Origin: Agrobacterium tumefaciens
GTDB lineage: Bacteria > Pseudomonadota > Alphaproteobacteria > Rhizobiales > Rhizobiaceae
Direction of reading: 5' to 3'
Assembly: GCF_013337285.1 (NCBI RefSeq)
Contig: NZ_SUPW01000001.1
Location: forward strand, 186,001 to 250,000
DNA length: 64,000 bases
Shown here: piece by piece, positions 41,075 through 51,110 of the stretch
How positions within the stretch are numbered: position 1 is the first letter of the stretch
How the letters are laid out: each line of letters begins with the position of its first letter
Made by a program: the position numbers and the translations under genes
The notes under the pieces: model-generated
Databases searched by the model: none
Told to the model about the DNA's origin: nothing
What the model saw: only the letters and a program-made list of their open reading frames with translations

Positions 41075-42092
41075 GGTTCAGGGCGTTCTCGACGGCGCGA
41101 TTGCGCCGCAGCAGAACACGAAGCTTTTCGGGCATGAAGAAGTCGAAGCGTTTCTTGCGCAATCCTATCGCTCCGGCAAGGGTCATCATGCCATTCTCAT
41201 CGAAGGGCCGGAAGGGATCGGCAAGGCGACGCTGGCGTTCCGTTTTGCCAATCATGTGCTCAGCCATCCCGATCCGGCTATGGCGCCTGAAAATCTGGCT
41301 GATCCCGATCCGGAATCGCTCGTCAGCCGGCAAATCACCTCTGGTGCATCGCATAATCTCCTGCACTTGACGCGCCCCGTCGATGAAAAGACTGGTCGCG
41401 TGAAATCCGCCATCACCGTGGACGAGGTGCGACGGGCAGGACACTTCTTTTCCCAGACATCGGGCACCGGCAATTGGCGCATCGTCATTATCGACCCGGC
41501 CGACGATCTTAACCGCAATGCCGCGAATGCGATTCTGAAGATACTGGAGGAGCCGCCGAAGCGGGCGATGTTCCTTGTTCTCTCCCATGCGCCGGGCAAG
41601 TTGCTGCCGACCATCCGCTCGCGCTGCATGCCGCTTCGGCTCCTGCCGCTTTCCGATGCGGCCATGGTGCAATCGCTCGATCATCTCGGCATCGGTTCCG
41701 CCGGCGAAAAGCGTGACGCGCTGATTGCGGCCTCGAAGGGCAGCGTGGCGCAGGCGCTCAAGCTGATGAATTACGGCGGCTCCGACATTGTCGAGGCCTT
41801 TGCCGAGGTGATGTCTGCGGAAGGGCCGGGCGCACGCAAGAAGATGCACAAGTTGGCCGAAGTTCTGGCGCAGAAGGATGGCGATATCGTCCTCGGCTTC
41901 TTCATGGAGCATGTAACGGAAGAGTTGATGGAGCGGGCCAGGGCGGCGGCCATGGCGGGCGATATCGCGGCGGCGGAAAAACATGCGCGGCTATCTTCGA
42001 CGCTTTCGGAACGGATCAGCGTGGCGCAGGCCTATAATCTCGACAAGAAGCAGATGGTGCTTTCCATTCTGGAAGATATTCGCGGCGTCTGA
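41067..42092 (+). CDS. holB: DNA polymerase III subunit delta prime
   Basis: The 341-residue clamp-loader subunit has GHEEVEAFL, the P-loop-like [15 protein letters not shown] (about residue 45), [33 protein letters not shown] and the SRC motif [14 protein letters not shown]. Delta prime helps load the sliding clamp at primed sites. ATG 41067 overlaps the end of tmk. Confidence 0.94.
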   Translation: MSEVQGVLDGAIAPQQNTKLFGHEEVEAFLAQSYRSGKGHHAILIEGPEGIGKATLAFRFANHVLSHPDPAMAPENLADPDPESLVSRQITSGASHNLLHLTRPVDEKTGRVKSAITVDEVRRAGHFFSQTSGTGNWRIVIIDPADDLNRNAANAILKILEEPPKRAMFLVLSHAPGKLLPTIRSRCMPLRLLPLSDAAMVQSLDHLGIGSAGEKRDALIAASKGSVAQALKLMNYGGSDIVEAFAEVMSAEGPGARKKMHKLAEVLAQKDGDIVLGFFMEHVTEELMERARAAAMAGDIAAAEKHARLSSTLSERISVAQAYNLDKKQMVLSILEDIRGV

Positions 42093-42195
42093 AGGCGCGG
42101 GGATCGTACAAATCGTACTCTTTGCTTTCGCTGCTGCGAACAATGGTTTAAGAGCGGTCTATCCAAAAAACAGCCTGTAAAGTCGATAGACCGTC

Positions 42196-43746
42196 ATGAC
42201 AGACAAGACACCATTCTACATCACCACCGCGATCTCCTATCCCAACGGCAAGCCGCATATCGGCCATGCCTATGAGCTGATTGCGACGGACGCCATGGCA
42301 CGTTTCCAGCGCCTGGATGGGATGGATGTTTTCTTCCTGACCGGCACCGACGAACATGGCCAGAAGATGCAGCAGACGGCGCGGGCGGAGGGCATTTCGC
42401 CGGAAGAGCTGGCGCAGCGCAATTCCGACCAGTTCCGCGCAATGGGCAAGCTGCTCAACGCCTCGAATGACGATTTCATCCGCACCACGGAAGAGCGTCA
42501 CCACGAGACCTCGCGCAATATCTGGAACCTGATGGCCGATAGCGGCGACATCTACAAGGATAGCTATGCCGGCTGGTATTCTGTGCGCGATGAGGCCTAT
42601 TACGGCGAAGACGAGACGGAAGTGCGCGCTGATGGCGTTCGTTACGGGCCGCAGGGCACACCGGTCGAATGGGTGGAGGAGGAAAGCTACTTCTTCAAGC
42701 TCTCCGAATATCAGGACAAGCTGCTGAAGCTTTACGAAGAGAACCCTGACTTCATCGGTCCGGCCGAGCGCCGTAACGAGATCATCTCCTTCGTCAAATC
42801 AGGTCTGAAAGACCTGTCGATTTCCCGCACCACCTTTGACTGGGGCATCAAGGTTCCAAACGACCCCAAGCATGTCATGTATGTCTGGGTCGATGCCTTG
42901 ACCAACTACATCACCGCCACGGGCTACATCGAAGACAAAGACGGTCCGCGCGCGAAATATTGGCCGGCCGACGTGCATATCATCGGCAAGGACATCATCC
43001 GCTTCCACGCGGTCTATTGGCCGGCTTTCCTGATGAGCGCCGGGCTGCCACTGCCCAAGCGCGTTTTCGCCCACGGCTTCCTGCTCAACAAGGGCGAGAA
43101 GATGTCGAAGTCGCTCGGCAACGTCGTCGACCCCGTCAATCTGGTTTCTCACTTCGGCCTCGATCCGATCCGTTATTTCTTCATGCGCGAAGTCTCCTTC
43201 GGTCAGGATGGCAGCTACAGCGAAGAGGGCATCGCCACCCGCATCAATGCCGATCTCGCCAATGGCATCGGCAATCTTGCCAGCCGTTCGCTGTCGATGA
43301 TCGTCAAGAATTGTGACGGCCAGATCCCGACGCCTGGCGCGTTCAATGAAGAAGACAAGGCGATGTTGGCTTCGGCGGACGGGCTGCTGGCGATCTGCCG
43401 CGAGGAGATGGGCAAGCAGCTCATTCACCGTGCGCTCGCGGCCATCATCGCCGTCGTCTCGGAAACAGACCGTTATTTCGCCTCGCAGGAGCCATGGGCT
43501 CTGAAGAAGACCGATCCGGAGCGCATGGGCACCGTGCTTTACGTCACGGCGGAGGTGGTGCGCCAGATCGGCATTCTCCTTCAGCCTTTCATGCCGGAAT
43601 CCTGCGACAAGTTGCTCGATCTCGTTGCTGCTGCCGCTGACAAACGCGATTTTGCGGCCCTTGGCGAGGCCGGTCGTCTGGTTCCGGGCACGCCGCTTGA
43701 AGCACCGAAGCCGGTCTTCCCGCGTTACGTCGCACCGGAAGCGTGA
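42196..43746 (+). CDS. metG: Methionyl-tRNA synthetase
   Basis: The 516-residue class I synthetase has the HIGH-type motif KPHIGHAYE (about residue 18) and the KMSKS motif [11 protein letters not shown] (about residue 300). The zinc-knuckle region is of the short type and no C-terminal tRNA-binding EMAP domain is present, as usual in alphaproteobacteria. It charges tRNA-Met for initiation and elongation. Its stop overlaps the possible GTG start of tatD. Confidence 0.97.
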   Translation: MTDKTPFYITTAISYPNGKPHIGHAYELIATDAMARFQRLDGMDVFFLTGTDEHGQKMQQTARAEGISPEELAQRNSDQFRAMGKLLNASNDDFIRTTEERHHETSRNIWNLMADSGDIYKDSYAGWYSVRDEAYYGEDETEVRADGVRYGPQGTPVEWVEEESYFFKLSEYQDKLLKLYEENPDFIGPAERRNEIISFVKSGLKDLSISRTTFDWGIKVPNDPKHVMYVWVDALTNYITATGYIEDKDGPRAKYWPADVHIIGKDIIRFHAVYWPAFLMSAGLPLPKRVFAHGFLLNKGEKMSKSLGNVVDPVNLVSHFGLDPIRYFFMREVSFGQDGSYSEEGIATRINADLANGIGNLASRSLSMIVKNCDGQIPTPGAFNEEDKAMLASADGLLAICREEMGKQLIHRALAAIIAVVSETDRYFASQEPWALKKTDPERMGTVLYVTAEVVRQIGILLQPFMPESCDKLLDLVAAAADKRDFAALGEAGRLVPGTPLEAPKPVFPRYVAPEA

Positions 43747-44540
43747 AGGCGAGACCGATGCTGATCGATACCCATTGCCATCTGGATTTTCCCGATTTCG
43801 AGGCGGAGCGCGACGACATCATCGCCCGTGCGCATGCTTCCGGTGTCAGCCAGATGGTGACGATCTCGACCCGGGTGCGCCGTCTGCCCGAGCTTTTGAA
43901 GATCACGGAGAAATACCCGTCGGTTTTCTGCTCGGTCGGCACACATCCCAACAGCGCAGCCGAGGAACTGGATATCTCGGCTGACGATCTGGTGCGGCTG
44001 GCGGAGAGCCACGACAAAATCGTGGCGATCGGCGAGGCGGGACTGGATTATTTCTACGATACGCAGAAGCCGGAAGACCAGAAGACCGGCTTCATTCGCC
44101 ATATCGAAGCGGCAAGACGGACGAAGCTGCCGCTCGTCATCCACAGCCGCAGCGCTGACGACGACATGGCTGCTATTTTGCGTTCGGAAAGCGACAAGGG
44201 CGCCTTTCCCTTCATCCTTCACTGCTTCTCCGCTGGTCCTGAACTGGCGAAAACCGGTGTCGAGCTTGGTGGTTATGTTTCCTTTTCGGGCATTCTCACC
44301 TTCCCGAAATCGCAGGATATTCGCGATATCGCCGCCACCGTGCCGCTTGACCGGCTGCTTGTGGAAACCGATGCGCCCTATCTTGCCCCGAAGCGCTGGC
44401 GGGGAAAACGCAACGAACCTTCCTATGTGGTCAATACGGCGGAAGTTCTGGCCGAGGCGCATGGTGTTTCTTTCGAGCGCATGGCCGAAATCACCACCGA
44501 AAATGCCTTCCGCTGCTTTTCGAAGATGACAAGGGTGTAG
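43743..44540 (+). CDS. tatD: TatD-family metal-dependent hydrolase (DNase)
   Basis: The protein carries the metal ligands of the TatD barrel: IDTHCHLDF (HxH), GEAGLDYFY (Glu), IHSRSADDD (His), [10 protein letters not shown] (His) and ETDAPYLAP (Asp). TatD proteins are 3'-5' exonucleases or hydrolases with TIM-barrel folds. GTG 43743 overlaps the metG stop; ATG 43758, directly before LIDTHCH, is the other possible start. The gene order metG-tatD-MBL hydrolase is standard in Rhizobiales. Confidence 0.93.
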   Translation: MKARPMLIDTHCHLDFPDFEAERDDIIARAHASGVSQMVTISTRVRRLPELLKITEKYPSVFCSVGTHPNSAAEELDISADDLVRLAESHDKIVAIGEAGLDYFYDTQKPEDQKTGFIRHIEAARRTKLPLVIHSRSADDDMAAILRSESDKGAFPFILHCFSAGPELAKTGVELGGYVSFSGILTFPKSQDIRDIAATVPLDRLLVETDAPYLAPKRWRGKRNEPSYVVNTAEVLAEAHGVSFERMAEITTENAFRCFSKMTRV

Positions 44541-44541
44541 C

Positions 44542-45366
44542 GTGGCAATCTACCGTCGTCGCTTCACGGTTCTCGGATGCGCGTCTTCGCCCGGTGTGCC
44601 GCGCATCAACGGCGACTGGGGTGCCTGCGACCCCGAAAATCCGAAGAACCGGCGCACGCGCACGGCCTTCATGGTGGAGCAGATCGCACCGGATGGCGGC
44701 AAGACCACCGTCGTTGTCGATACAGGTCCGGATTTTCGCGAGCAGATGATTTCCGCTAAGGTGGAGGCTGTCGATGCGGTTCTCTACACCCACGCCCATG
44801 CCGATCACCTGCATGGCATCGACGATCTGCGTATCTATTTCGCCATCCAGCAAAACCGCATTCCGATCTATGCCGATCCCATCACCATGGCGCGCATATG
44901 GGACGGTTTCGCCTATTGCCTGGAAACACCGCCGGGCAGCAGTTATCCGCCAATCGTAGAGCCACGGATCATCGCCGACATCGACGCGCCGGTGATTATC
45001 GACGGGGCAGGTGGGCCGATACCTTTCAACGTGCATATGCAGCAGCATGGCGACGTGCATTCGCTCGGCTTTCGCATCGGTGATGTTGCCTATTGCACCG
45101 ACGTCAGCGATTTTCCGGCCGAAAGCGTGCCCAAGCTTGCGGGCCTTGATATTCTCGTCATCGACGCGCTGCAGCACCGCTACCACCCCAGCCATCTTTC
45201 GCTGGAACAGGCGCTTGGCTGGATCGAAAGATTTGCACCCAAACGGGCGATCTTGACCCATATGCATATTCCGCTCGATTATGAGACGGTCATGCGTGAA
45301 ACGCCGGATCATGTCGAACCGGCTTACGACCAGATGCGTTTCGAAGTCGAGTTCGAAGCGCCCTGA
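44542..45366 (+). CDS. MBL-fold metallo-hydrolase, PhnP-like
   Basis: The 274-residue protein opens VLGCASSPGVPRINGDWGACDP. The metal motif is THAHADHLHGIDDLR (HxHxDH, about residue 76), with later ligands in MQQHGDVHSLG, YCTDVSDFP and ILTHMHIPLDY. This is the PhnP/ribonuclease-Z-like branch, which hydrolyses cyclic phosphodiesters. The cellular substrate is not known. The GTG start lies 1 bp after the tatD stop. Confidence 0.9.
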   Translation: MAIYRRRFTVLGCASSPGVPRINGDWGACDPENPKNRRTRTAFMVEQIAPDGGKTTVVVDTGPDFREQMISAKVEAVDAVLYTHAHADHLHGIDDLRIYFAIQQNRIPIYADPITMARIWDGFAYCLETPPGSSYPPIVEPRIIADIDAPVIIDGAGGPIPFNVHMQQHGDVHSLGFRIGDVAYCTDVSDFPAESVPKLAGLDILVIDALQHRYHPSHLSLEQALGWIERFAPKRAILTHMHIPLDYETVMRETPDHVEPAYDQMRFEVEFEAP

Positions 45367-45466
45367 GCAGGTCTCGCAAAATCGGTCTCCGGTTTTGGGG
45401 CAGAGACGTGCTTTGAAACACTAGTACAGGCGCATCGCGCTTTGACGTTGCCTGAGAAGGAACAGC

Positions 45467-47248
45467 ATGTCGACCCGGCCTTTCCGTGCACCCAGTATGG
45501 CGAGCTTCTTCGACAATCTGCGCGCCAGCCGGTTGCGGGCGATGTTCCGGCGCGGCGAACTGGGGCTGGTCGCTCTTGCCGCTCTCATCGGCATTGCAGC
45601 GGGTCTTCTGGTGGCGCTGATCGGCGCGTTGAGCACGGCGCTGCATGTTCTGGTCTTCGGTACCGAGCGGCTGAGCAGCAGCGACCTCTCAGGCCCCGTC
45701 GTGCTTGCCGGACCGATCGTCGGCGGCATCTTGCTTGGCCTGATCATCTTCATTCTTTCAAAGACCCGCAAGAAACCGATGGTCGACCCGATCGAGGCCA
45801 ATGCCCTGCATGGCGGCCGCCTGTCGCTGACGGACAGCATCATCGTCTGCGTGCAGAACATCGTCTCGAACGGTTTCGGTGCGTCCGTCGGGCTTGAAGC
45901 GGGTTATACGCAGATCGCCAGCGGCGTGGCATCGAAGATCGGTATCAAGCTGAAACTGCGGCGAGGGGACATGCGCATCCTCGTCGGCTGCGGTGCTGCG
46001 GGTGCGATTGCGGCGGCCTTCAATGCGCCTCTGACCGGGGCGTTTTACGCCATCGAACTCATCATCGGCACCTATACGGTCGTGACGCTTGCACCGCTCA
46101 TCGTCTCCGCGCTGGTGGCCACAACCGTTATCGGGATTATTGGTGGTCATGGCCTGTCGATCGACATTGTCGATGCCAGCCGTGTGACGCCTGCGGATTA
46201 TGTGCCCGCCATCTTTCTTGGTGTCGTGTGTGCGGCGATAGGCATCGTGCTGATGCAGACGGTTTCCTTCATCGAGGAGACAGCCCGCAAAAGCGCCATT
46301 CCCGGCTGGCTGCGTCCGGCCATTGGCGGTGTCGCAGTCGGCGCTCTTGCGCTGATTTCACCGCAGGTCCTGTCGAGCGGCCATGGCGCGCTGCATCTCA
46401 ATATTGATGCCGAACTGACGATTTACGGGCTGGTCGGGCTCTTCCTGCTGAAAGCGGCGGCCAGCGCCATTTCCATCGGTTCCAATTTTCGTGGCGGCCT
46501 TTTTTTCGCCTCGCTGTTCATGGGTTCGCTTCTGGGTAAAGTTTTCGCGCTTTGCGCCCCCTATATCGGCTATGGCTCGACGGCGCCCATCGTTTATGCC
46601 GTCATCGGCATGAGCGCCTTTGCCGCCGCCATTATCGGTGGTCCTTTGACGATGACGTTCCTGGCGCTGGAGCTGACGGGAGATTTCCAGATCACCGCGC
46701 TGGTGCTTGCCGCCGTCATCACCACCTCGCTGGTGGTGCGCACGACCTTCGGTTATTCCTTCGCCACCTGGCGTTTTCACCTGCGCGGAGAGAGTATTCG
46801 CAGCGCCCACGATATTGGCTGGATCCGCGACCTGACGGTTGGCAAGATGATGCGCGCCGATATTCGCAAGGCCAATGTCAGCATGGGGCTTCCGGCCTTC
46901 AAGGAGAAGTTCCCACTCGGTTCGACGCAGCGGGTGATCATGACCCACGATGACGGGCGTTATGCCGGCATCGTCCTAGTACCGGAAATTTATGCCGACC
47001 CGATGGATCGTGATCCGAGCAAGATCAGCCTTGAGACCTATCTGCAATACAAGAACGACGTGCTGCTGCCGACCATGAATGCGCGACAGGCAGCGGCGGC
47101 CTTCGATGCCACGGAAAGCGAAGCGCTGGTCGTCGTTAATGACAAGATAGAGAACCGACCGGTTGGTCTACTCACCGAAAGCCATACGCTCAGGCGCTAT
47201 AGCGAAGAGCTGGAATTGAGACGTCGGGAGGCGTCTGGAGAGCTGTAA
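45467..47248 (+). CDS. ClC-family chloride channel/antiporter with C-terminal CBS region
   Basis: The 593 residues include a ClC membrane domain of many helices with the anion-site motifs GASVGLEAGYTQIASG (GxExP-like), GCGAAGAIAAAFNAPLTGAFYAIE, and SIGSNFRGGLFFASLFMGSLLG. It closes with a cytoplasmic CBS-like part (FPLGSTQRVIMTHDDGRYAGIV and later GLLTES). The second-shell motif differs from E. coli ClcA, so whether it is a channel or a Cl-/H+ exchanger is open. It is the last core gene before the accessory region. Confidence 0.9.
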   Translation: MSTRPFRAPSMASFFDNLRASRLRAMFRRGELGLVALAALIGIAAGLLVALIGALSTALHVLVFGTERLSSSDLSGPVVLAGPIVGGILLGLIIFILSKTRKKPMVDPIEANALHGGRLSLTDSIIVCVQNIVSNGFGASVGLEAGYTQIASGVASKIGIKLKLRRGDMRILVGCGAAGAIAAAFNAPLTGAFYAIELIIGTYTVVTLAPLIVSALVATTVIGIIGGHGLSIDIVDASRVTPADYVPAIFLGVVCAAIGIVLMQTVSFIEETARKSAIPGWLRPAIGGVAVGALALISPQVLSSGHGALHLNIDAELTIYGLVGLFLLKAAASAISIGSNFRGGLFFASLFMGSLLGKVFALCAPYIGYGSTAPIVYAVIGMSAFAAAIIGGPLTMTFLALELTGDFQITALVLAAVITTSLVVRTTFGYSFATWRFHLRGESIRSAHDIGWIRDLTVGKMMRADIRKANVSMGLPAFKEKFPLGSTQRVIMTHDDGRYAGIVLVPEIYADPMDRDPSKISLETYLQYKNDVLLPTMNARQAAAAFDATESEALVVVNDKIENRPVGLLTESHTLRRYSEELELRRREASGEL

Positions 47249-47496
47249 TATTAGATTGGAAAAATGTCTTTATGTATTGATACATATAAATAATTTTAAA
47301 CTACGGCGACAATGATCGTTATCCGTGACTTCGCACAATGCGGAAGATACAAGGAAACCCTTCGGATTATCCGAAGGGTCCGGACTGGAGGGAACGAATG
47401 CGCTTCGACTTGACCGACCTCCGCCTGCTTCTGAGTCCATTCATTAATGGCGAGCCTTGACGGCCACATACTTGGGGTGTGTGAGCCGGCTACTAG
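47249..47496. other. Junction between core and accessory DNA: AT-rich stretch, hairpin and LysR stub
   Basis: About 90 bp of AT-rich sequence follow the ClC gene. A perfect 9-bp hairpin CCCTTCGGA-TTA-TCCGAAGGG lies at 47358-47378 without a T-run. At 47398-47460 a 20-codon frame reads MRFDLTDLRLLL and then stops. This is the usual first dozen residues of a LysR-family regulator, cut off by a rearrangement. Confidence 0.55.
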
Positions 47497-47814
47497 GTGA
47501 CCTTCAATCCCACTTTGCCGTTCGCCGGCGTGCCCGGGCGAGTCTTCGGGGCGAAAGTTCAGACCGTGCTGAAGTTCATGGCGGAAGGCGAACTCGAACC
47601 CTCAGGTACCCTTCTTACGCCAAAGGCGCCATTTGGCTCCGGTCGTGTGATCGCTGTTATCGAGCCGATCGATGACCTCTCGGCTTTCGAGCTTCCGGGT
47701 GGAGCGACAGCCGAAGTTGCGATCTACACGGATCACTGGCCGGAGTTCGCGCTCATCCGTAAGATACTGCTGCGCATCCGCGCATGGGAAAACTTCATTG
47801 TCTTCGAGCGGTGA
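47497..47814 (+). pseudogene. C-terminal fragment of an HlyD/YibH-like secretion protein
   Basis: The 105 readable residues end TAEVAIYTDHWPEFALIRKILLRIRAWENFIVF, preceded by LTPKAPFGSGRVIAVIEPIDDLSAFELPGG. That is the typical C-terminus of inner-membrane HlyD-family adaptor proteins (YibH-like). The N-terminal two thirds, with the membrane anchor and biotinyl-lipoyl domain, are missing. Together with the LysR stub it marks a deletion scar. Confidence 0.65.
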
Positions 47815-47950
47815 CACGGCAGGCTCGTATCCTGACCGACGATGCAAGATGGGATCTTCACTCGGTGGGAACAGTCAGCTCCACCCCCGGGGGGACAAAT
47901 GAGGGTGGAGCTTCGCAGTCCGGGAGGCGCAGCCCGAACCGGTTTGGGGG
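47815..47950. other. Short gap between the HlyD fragment and the RND pump
   Basis: GC-rich with CCCCGGGG-like runs. No gene or T-tailed terminator is seen. Confidence 0.3.
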
Positions 47951-50900
47951 TTACGGGTGCGAGCCGTGAACGATTGGTGTTGCCTGCGATCCCGCTTCGG
48001 CACCGTCCGTCTCCGGCCGCTTGGTTCTGAACAGTTTCAGCACGAAGACGAAGAAGGCCGGGACGAAGAACACGCCAAAGACTGTCGCCGCGATCATGCC
48101 GCCCAAAACAGCCGTGCCGATGGCGTTCTGGCTGGCGGCGCTGGCACCGGACGCGATTGCCAGAGGTACGACGCCGAGCGTGAAGGCGAGTGAGGTCATG
48201 ATGATCGGGCGGAAGCGAAGTTTCGCAGCCTCGATCGCCGATTCCAGCAATGGCTTGCCCTCGGCATAATTATCCTTGGCGAATTCGATGATCAGGATCG
48301 CGTTCTTTGCCGACAGGCCGATGATCGCGATCAGGCCCACCTTGAAATAGATGTCGTTTGGCATTCCGGCGAGCATGACCGCAAGCACGCAACCGATGAC
48401 ACCGAGCGGCACCACGAGCATGACCGAGAACGGGATCGACCAGCTTTCGTAGAGACCTGCGAGAAGCAGGAAAACGAAGAGAAGGCTGATGCCGAACAGG
48501 AAAGGCGCCTGTGAACCGGACTTGATTTCCTCCAGCGACTGACCCGTCCACTCGAAGCCGATGCCCTCAGGCATTTCGCCCGCCAGACGTTCCATCTCGG
48601 CGATGGCCGCGCCCGATGAGTTGCCTGGAGCAGGTTCACCCGAGATGCGTATCGTCGGATAACCGTTGTAACCAACAATCTGCGGCGAACCTTTCTGCCA
48701 CTGTGCAATTGCAAAAGACGACAGTGGAACCATGCCGCCACTGACATTGCGAACGTTCAGCTTGAGCAAATCCTCGACCTGAAGACGGCTCTGATCCTTG
48801 GCCTGCACGATGACGCGCTGCATGCGGCCGGCGTTCGGGAAGTCGTTGATATAGGACGATCCGAGGTTGGCAGTGATCGTGTTGTTGATGTCGGAGAAGG
48901 TCACACCGAACGTGTTCGCCTTTTCGCGGTCGATCACCAGCAGAACCTGCGCCGCATCCGGAAGGCCTTCCACACGCATGCCGGTCAGCACCGAACTGTG
49001 GCCCGCCTTTTGCATCAATTCGACTCCCGCAGCAGACAGGGCTGCCTGGCCAACCCCATTGCGGTCCTGAAGGCGGAATGCGAAGCCGCCCGTGGCGCCG
49101 AAACCTTCGATAGCCGGAGGAGAAAGGGCAAAACTGGTCGCATCCTTAAGGCCGAACAGGGACATGTTGACGCGGTCTGCAATGGCTTGCGCCGAGTTGT
49201 CGGCATCACGTTCACTCCAGTCCTTGAGAGTGACGAACATCAGCGCGGCGTTGGCACCGCTACCCGAAAAACTGAATCCCTGAATCGCAATGACATCCTT
49301 GACGCCGGACTCCGCTTTCAGGATTTCTTCGATCTGCCTGACCGACGCCTGTGTACGATTGGCGCTGGCTTCCGGCGGTCCCTGAATGTCGACCAGCAAT
49401 GTTCCCTGGTCTTCCGCAGGCACGAATGCCGAGGGGAGGTTGATGAAGAGATAGCCAAGACCAACGACGAGGGCGAGATAGATCACCATCATCCGACCGG
49501 CGCGCTTTGCCATGCCGTTGGTCACCTTGACGTAGCGGTTCGTCAGACCGTCAAAATTGCGGTTGAACCAGCCGGCCAGCCCCTTTTTCTCGTGATGCCC
49601 CTTGGCAATCGGCTTCAGGAAAGTGGCGCAGAGCGCCGGGGTAAGCGACAGCGCCAGGAAAGCGGAGAAGCCGATCGAGACGACCATCGTCAGCGAGAAC
49701 TGGCGATAGATGATGCCGGTCGAACCCGGGAAGAAAGCCATCGGGATGAAGACGCATGCGAGGACAAGGGTGATCCCGAGGATCGCGCCGGTAATCTGCC
49801 CCATCGCCTTGCGGGTTGCGGCCTTGGGTGAAAGGCCTTCCTCAGCCATGATGCGTTCGACGTTCTCCACCACGACGATGGCATCATCGACGAGAATGCC
49901 GATGGCGAGAACCATGGCGAACATGGTCAGCACGTTGATGGAGAAACCGGTCGCGAACATGATGGCGCATGTGCCTAACAGCGCAACGGGAACGACCAGG
50001 GTCGGGATGACGGTGTAACGGAAATTCTGCAGGAACACGAACATCACGACGAAGACGAGCACGACGGCTTCGATCAGCGTGCTCAGCACCTTCTCGATAG
50101 AGGCCGAGACGAATGGGCTGGTGTCGTATGGTGTGGCGTATTCAACCCCTTGGGGGAAAAACTGCGACAGCTCGTCCATCTTCGCCTTGACGGCGTTCGA
50201 AGTTGCGACCGCATTGCCCGTCGAGGAAAGCTGGATACCGACCGCAGCACTCGGTTGCCCGTTCAGGCGGCTGGTGAAGTTGTAGTTCTCCGCGCCGAGT
50301 TCGATCCGGGCGACATCCTTGAGAAGGACGGCGCTGCCATCGGGATTTGCGCGCAGGATGATCTCGCCGAACGCCCTGGGGTCGGAAAGCTGGCCCTGCA
50401 CGAGAACCGTGGCGGTCAGATCCTGCGATACCGGGTTTGGGGCCGCACCGATCTGGCCGGCAGCAACCTGGGAATTCTGGGCGGTGATGGCGGCATTGAT
50501 GTCTGCTGCCGTCAGATTGAGGCCGACCATCTTGTCCGGGTCTATCCAGACGCGCATGGCGCGCTGGGCCGCGAACATCTGGGCGCGACCGACGCCATCA
50601 AGACGACGGATTTCACCAAGAACATTTCGGTTCAGATAATCACCAAGCGCGACCTCGTCCATGCGACCGTCGGTGGACGTCAGCGTGATCATCATCAGGA
50701 AGCCCGATGCGGCTTCTTCGACGTTGACGCCCTGCGAGGTGACCGCGGACGGAAGGCGGGATTCAATGCGCCGGATGGCGTTCTGTACGTTGACCGATGC
50801 CTGATCGATGTTGGTGCCGGCCTCGAAGGTGGCGTTGATGCTGACGGCGCCTGATGTGTCCGACGTCGATTCGAAATACATCATGTTGGCGACGCCGTTC

Positions 50901-51106
50901 AGTTCCTCCTCGATCAGGCGCGTCACACCCTGATAGATTTCCTGCGGTGAAGCACCGGGATAGGAGGTGGAAATGGTGAGCTGCGGCGGCGCAACCTTGG
51001 GATATTGCGCAATCGGCAGAAAGGGCAGGGCGATGATCCCCGCTATGGAAATGAACAGGGCGAAGACCCAGGCAAGGATCGGCCTGCTGATAAAGAACTG
51101 TGCCAT
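47951..51106 (-). CDS. RND efflux pump inner-membrane subunit (HAE1/AcrB type)
   Basis: The product is 1051 residues from ATG 51106 (MAQFFISRPILAWVFALFISIAGI), the normal AcrB length and start. Motifs include LPIAQYPKVAPPQLTISTSYPGAS, the proton-relay helix with Asp residues in AIGILVDDAIVVVENVERIM, FFPGSTGIIYRQFSLTMV, and the second-half SAKNAILIIEFAKD. It exports hydrophobic drugs with the adaptor encoded 4 bp upstream and an outer-membrane channel. No TolC-type gene is present nearby, so a shared channel is presumably used. Confidence 0.95.
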   Translation of the reverse strand: MAQFFISRPILAWVFALFISIAGIIALPFLPIAQYPKVAPPQLTISTSYPGASPQEIYQGVTRLIEEELNGVANMMYFESTSDTSGAVSINATFEAGTNIDQASVNVQNAIRRIESRLPSAVTSQGVNVEEAASGFLMMITLTSTDGRMDEVALGDYLNRNVLGEIRRLDGVGRAQMFAAQRAMRVWIDPDKMVGLNLTAADINAAITAQNSQVAAGQIGAAPNPVSQDLTATVLVQGQLSDPRAFGEIILRANPDGSAVLLKDVARIELGAENYNFTSRLNGQPSAAVGIQLSSTGNAVATSNAVKAKMDELSQFFPQGVEYATPYDTSPFVSASIEKVLSTLIEAVVLVFVVMFVFLQNFRYTVIPTLVVPVALLGTCAIMFATGFSINVLTMFAMVLAIGILVDDAIVVVENVERIMAEEGLSPKAATRKAMGQITGAILGITLVLACVFIPMAFFPGSTGIIYRQFSLTMVVSIGFSAFLALSLTPALCATFLKPIAKGHHEKKGLAGWFNRNFDGLTNRYVKVTNGMAKRAGRMMVIYLALVVGLGYLFINLPSAFVPAEDQGTLLVDIQGPPEASANRTQASVRQIEEILKAESGVKDVIAIQGFSFSGSGANAALMFVTLKDWSERDADNSAQAIADRVNMSLFGLKDATSFALSPPAIEGFGATGGFAFRLQDRNGVGQAALSAAGVELMQKAGHSSVLTGMRVEGLPDAAQVLLVIDREKANTFGVTFSDINNTITANLGSSYINDFPNAGRMQRVIVQAKDQSRLQVEDLLKLNVRNVSGGMVPLSSFAIAQWQKGSPQIVGYNGYPTIRISGEPAPGNSSGAAIAEMERLAGEMPEGIGFEWTGQSLEEIKSGSQAPFLFGISLLFVFLLLAGLYESWSIPFSVMLVVPLGVIGCVLAVMLAGMPNDIYFKVGLIAIIGLSAKNAILIIEFAKDNYAEGKPLLESAIEAAKLRFRPIIMTSLAFTLGVVPLAIASGASAASQNAIGTAVLGGMIAATVFGVFFVPAFFVFVLKLFRTKRPETDGAEAGSQATPIVHGSHP

Positions 51107-51110
51107 GATG

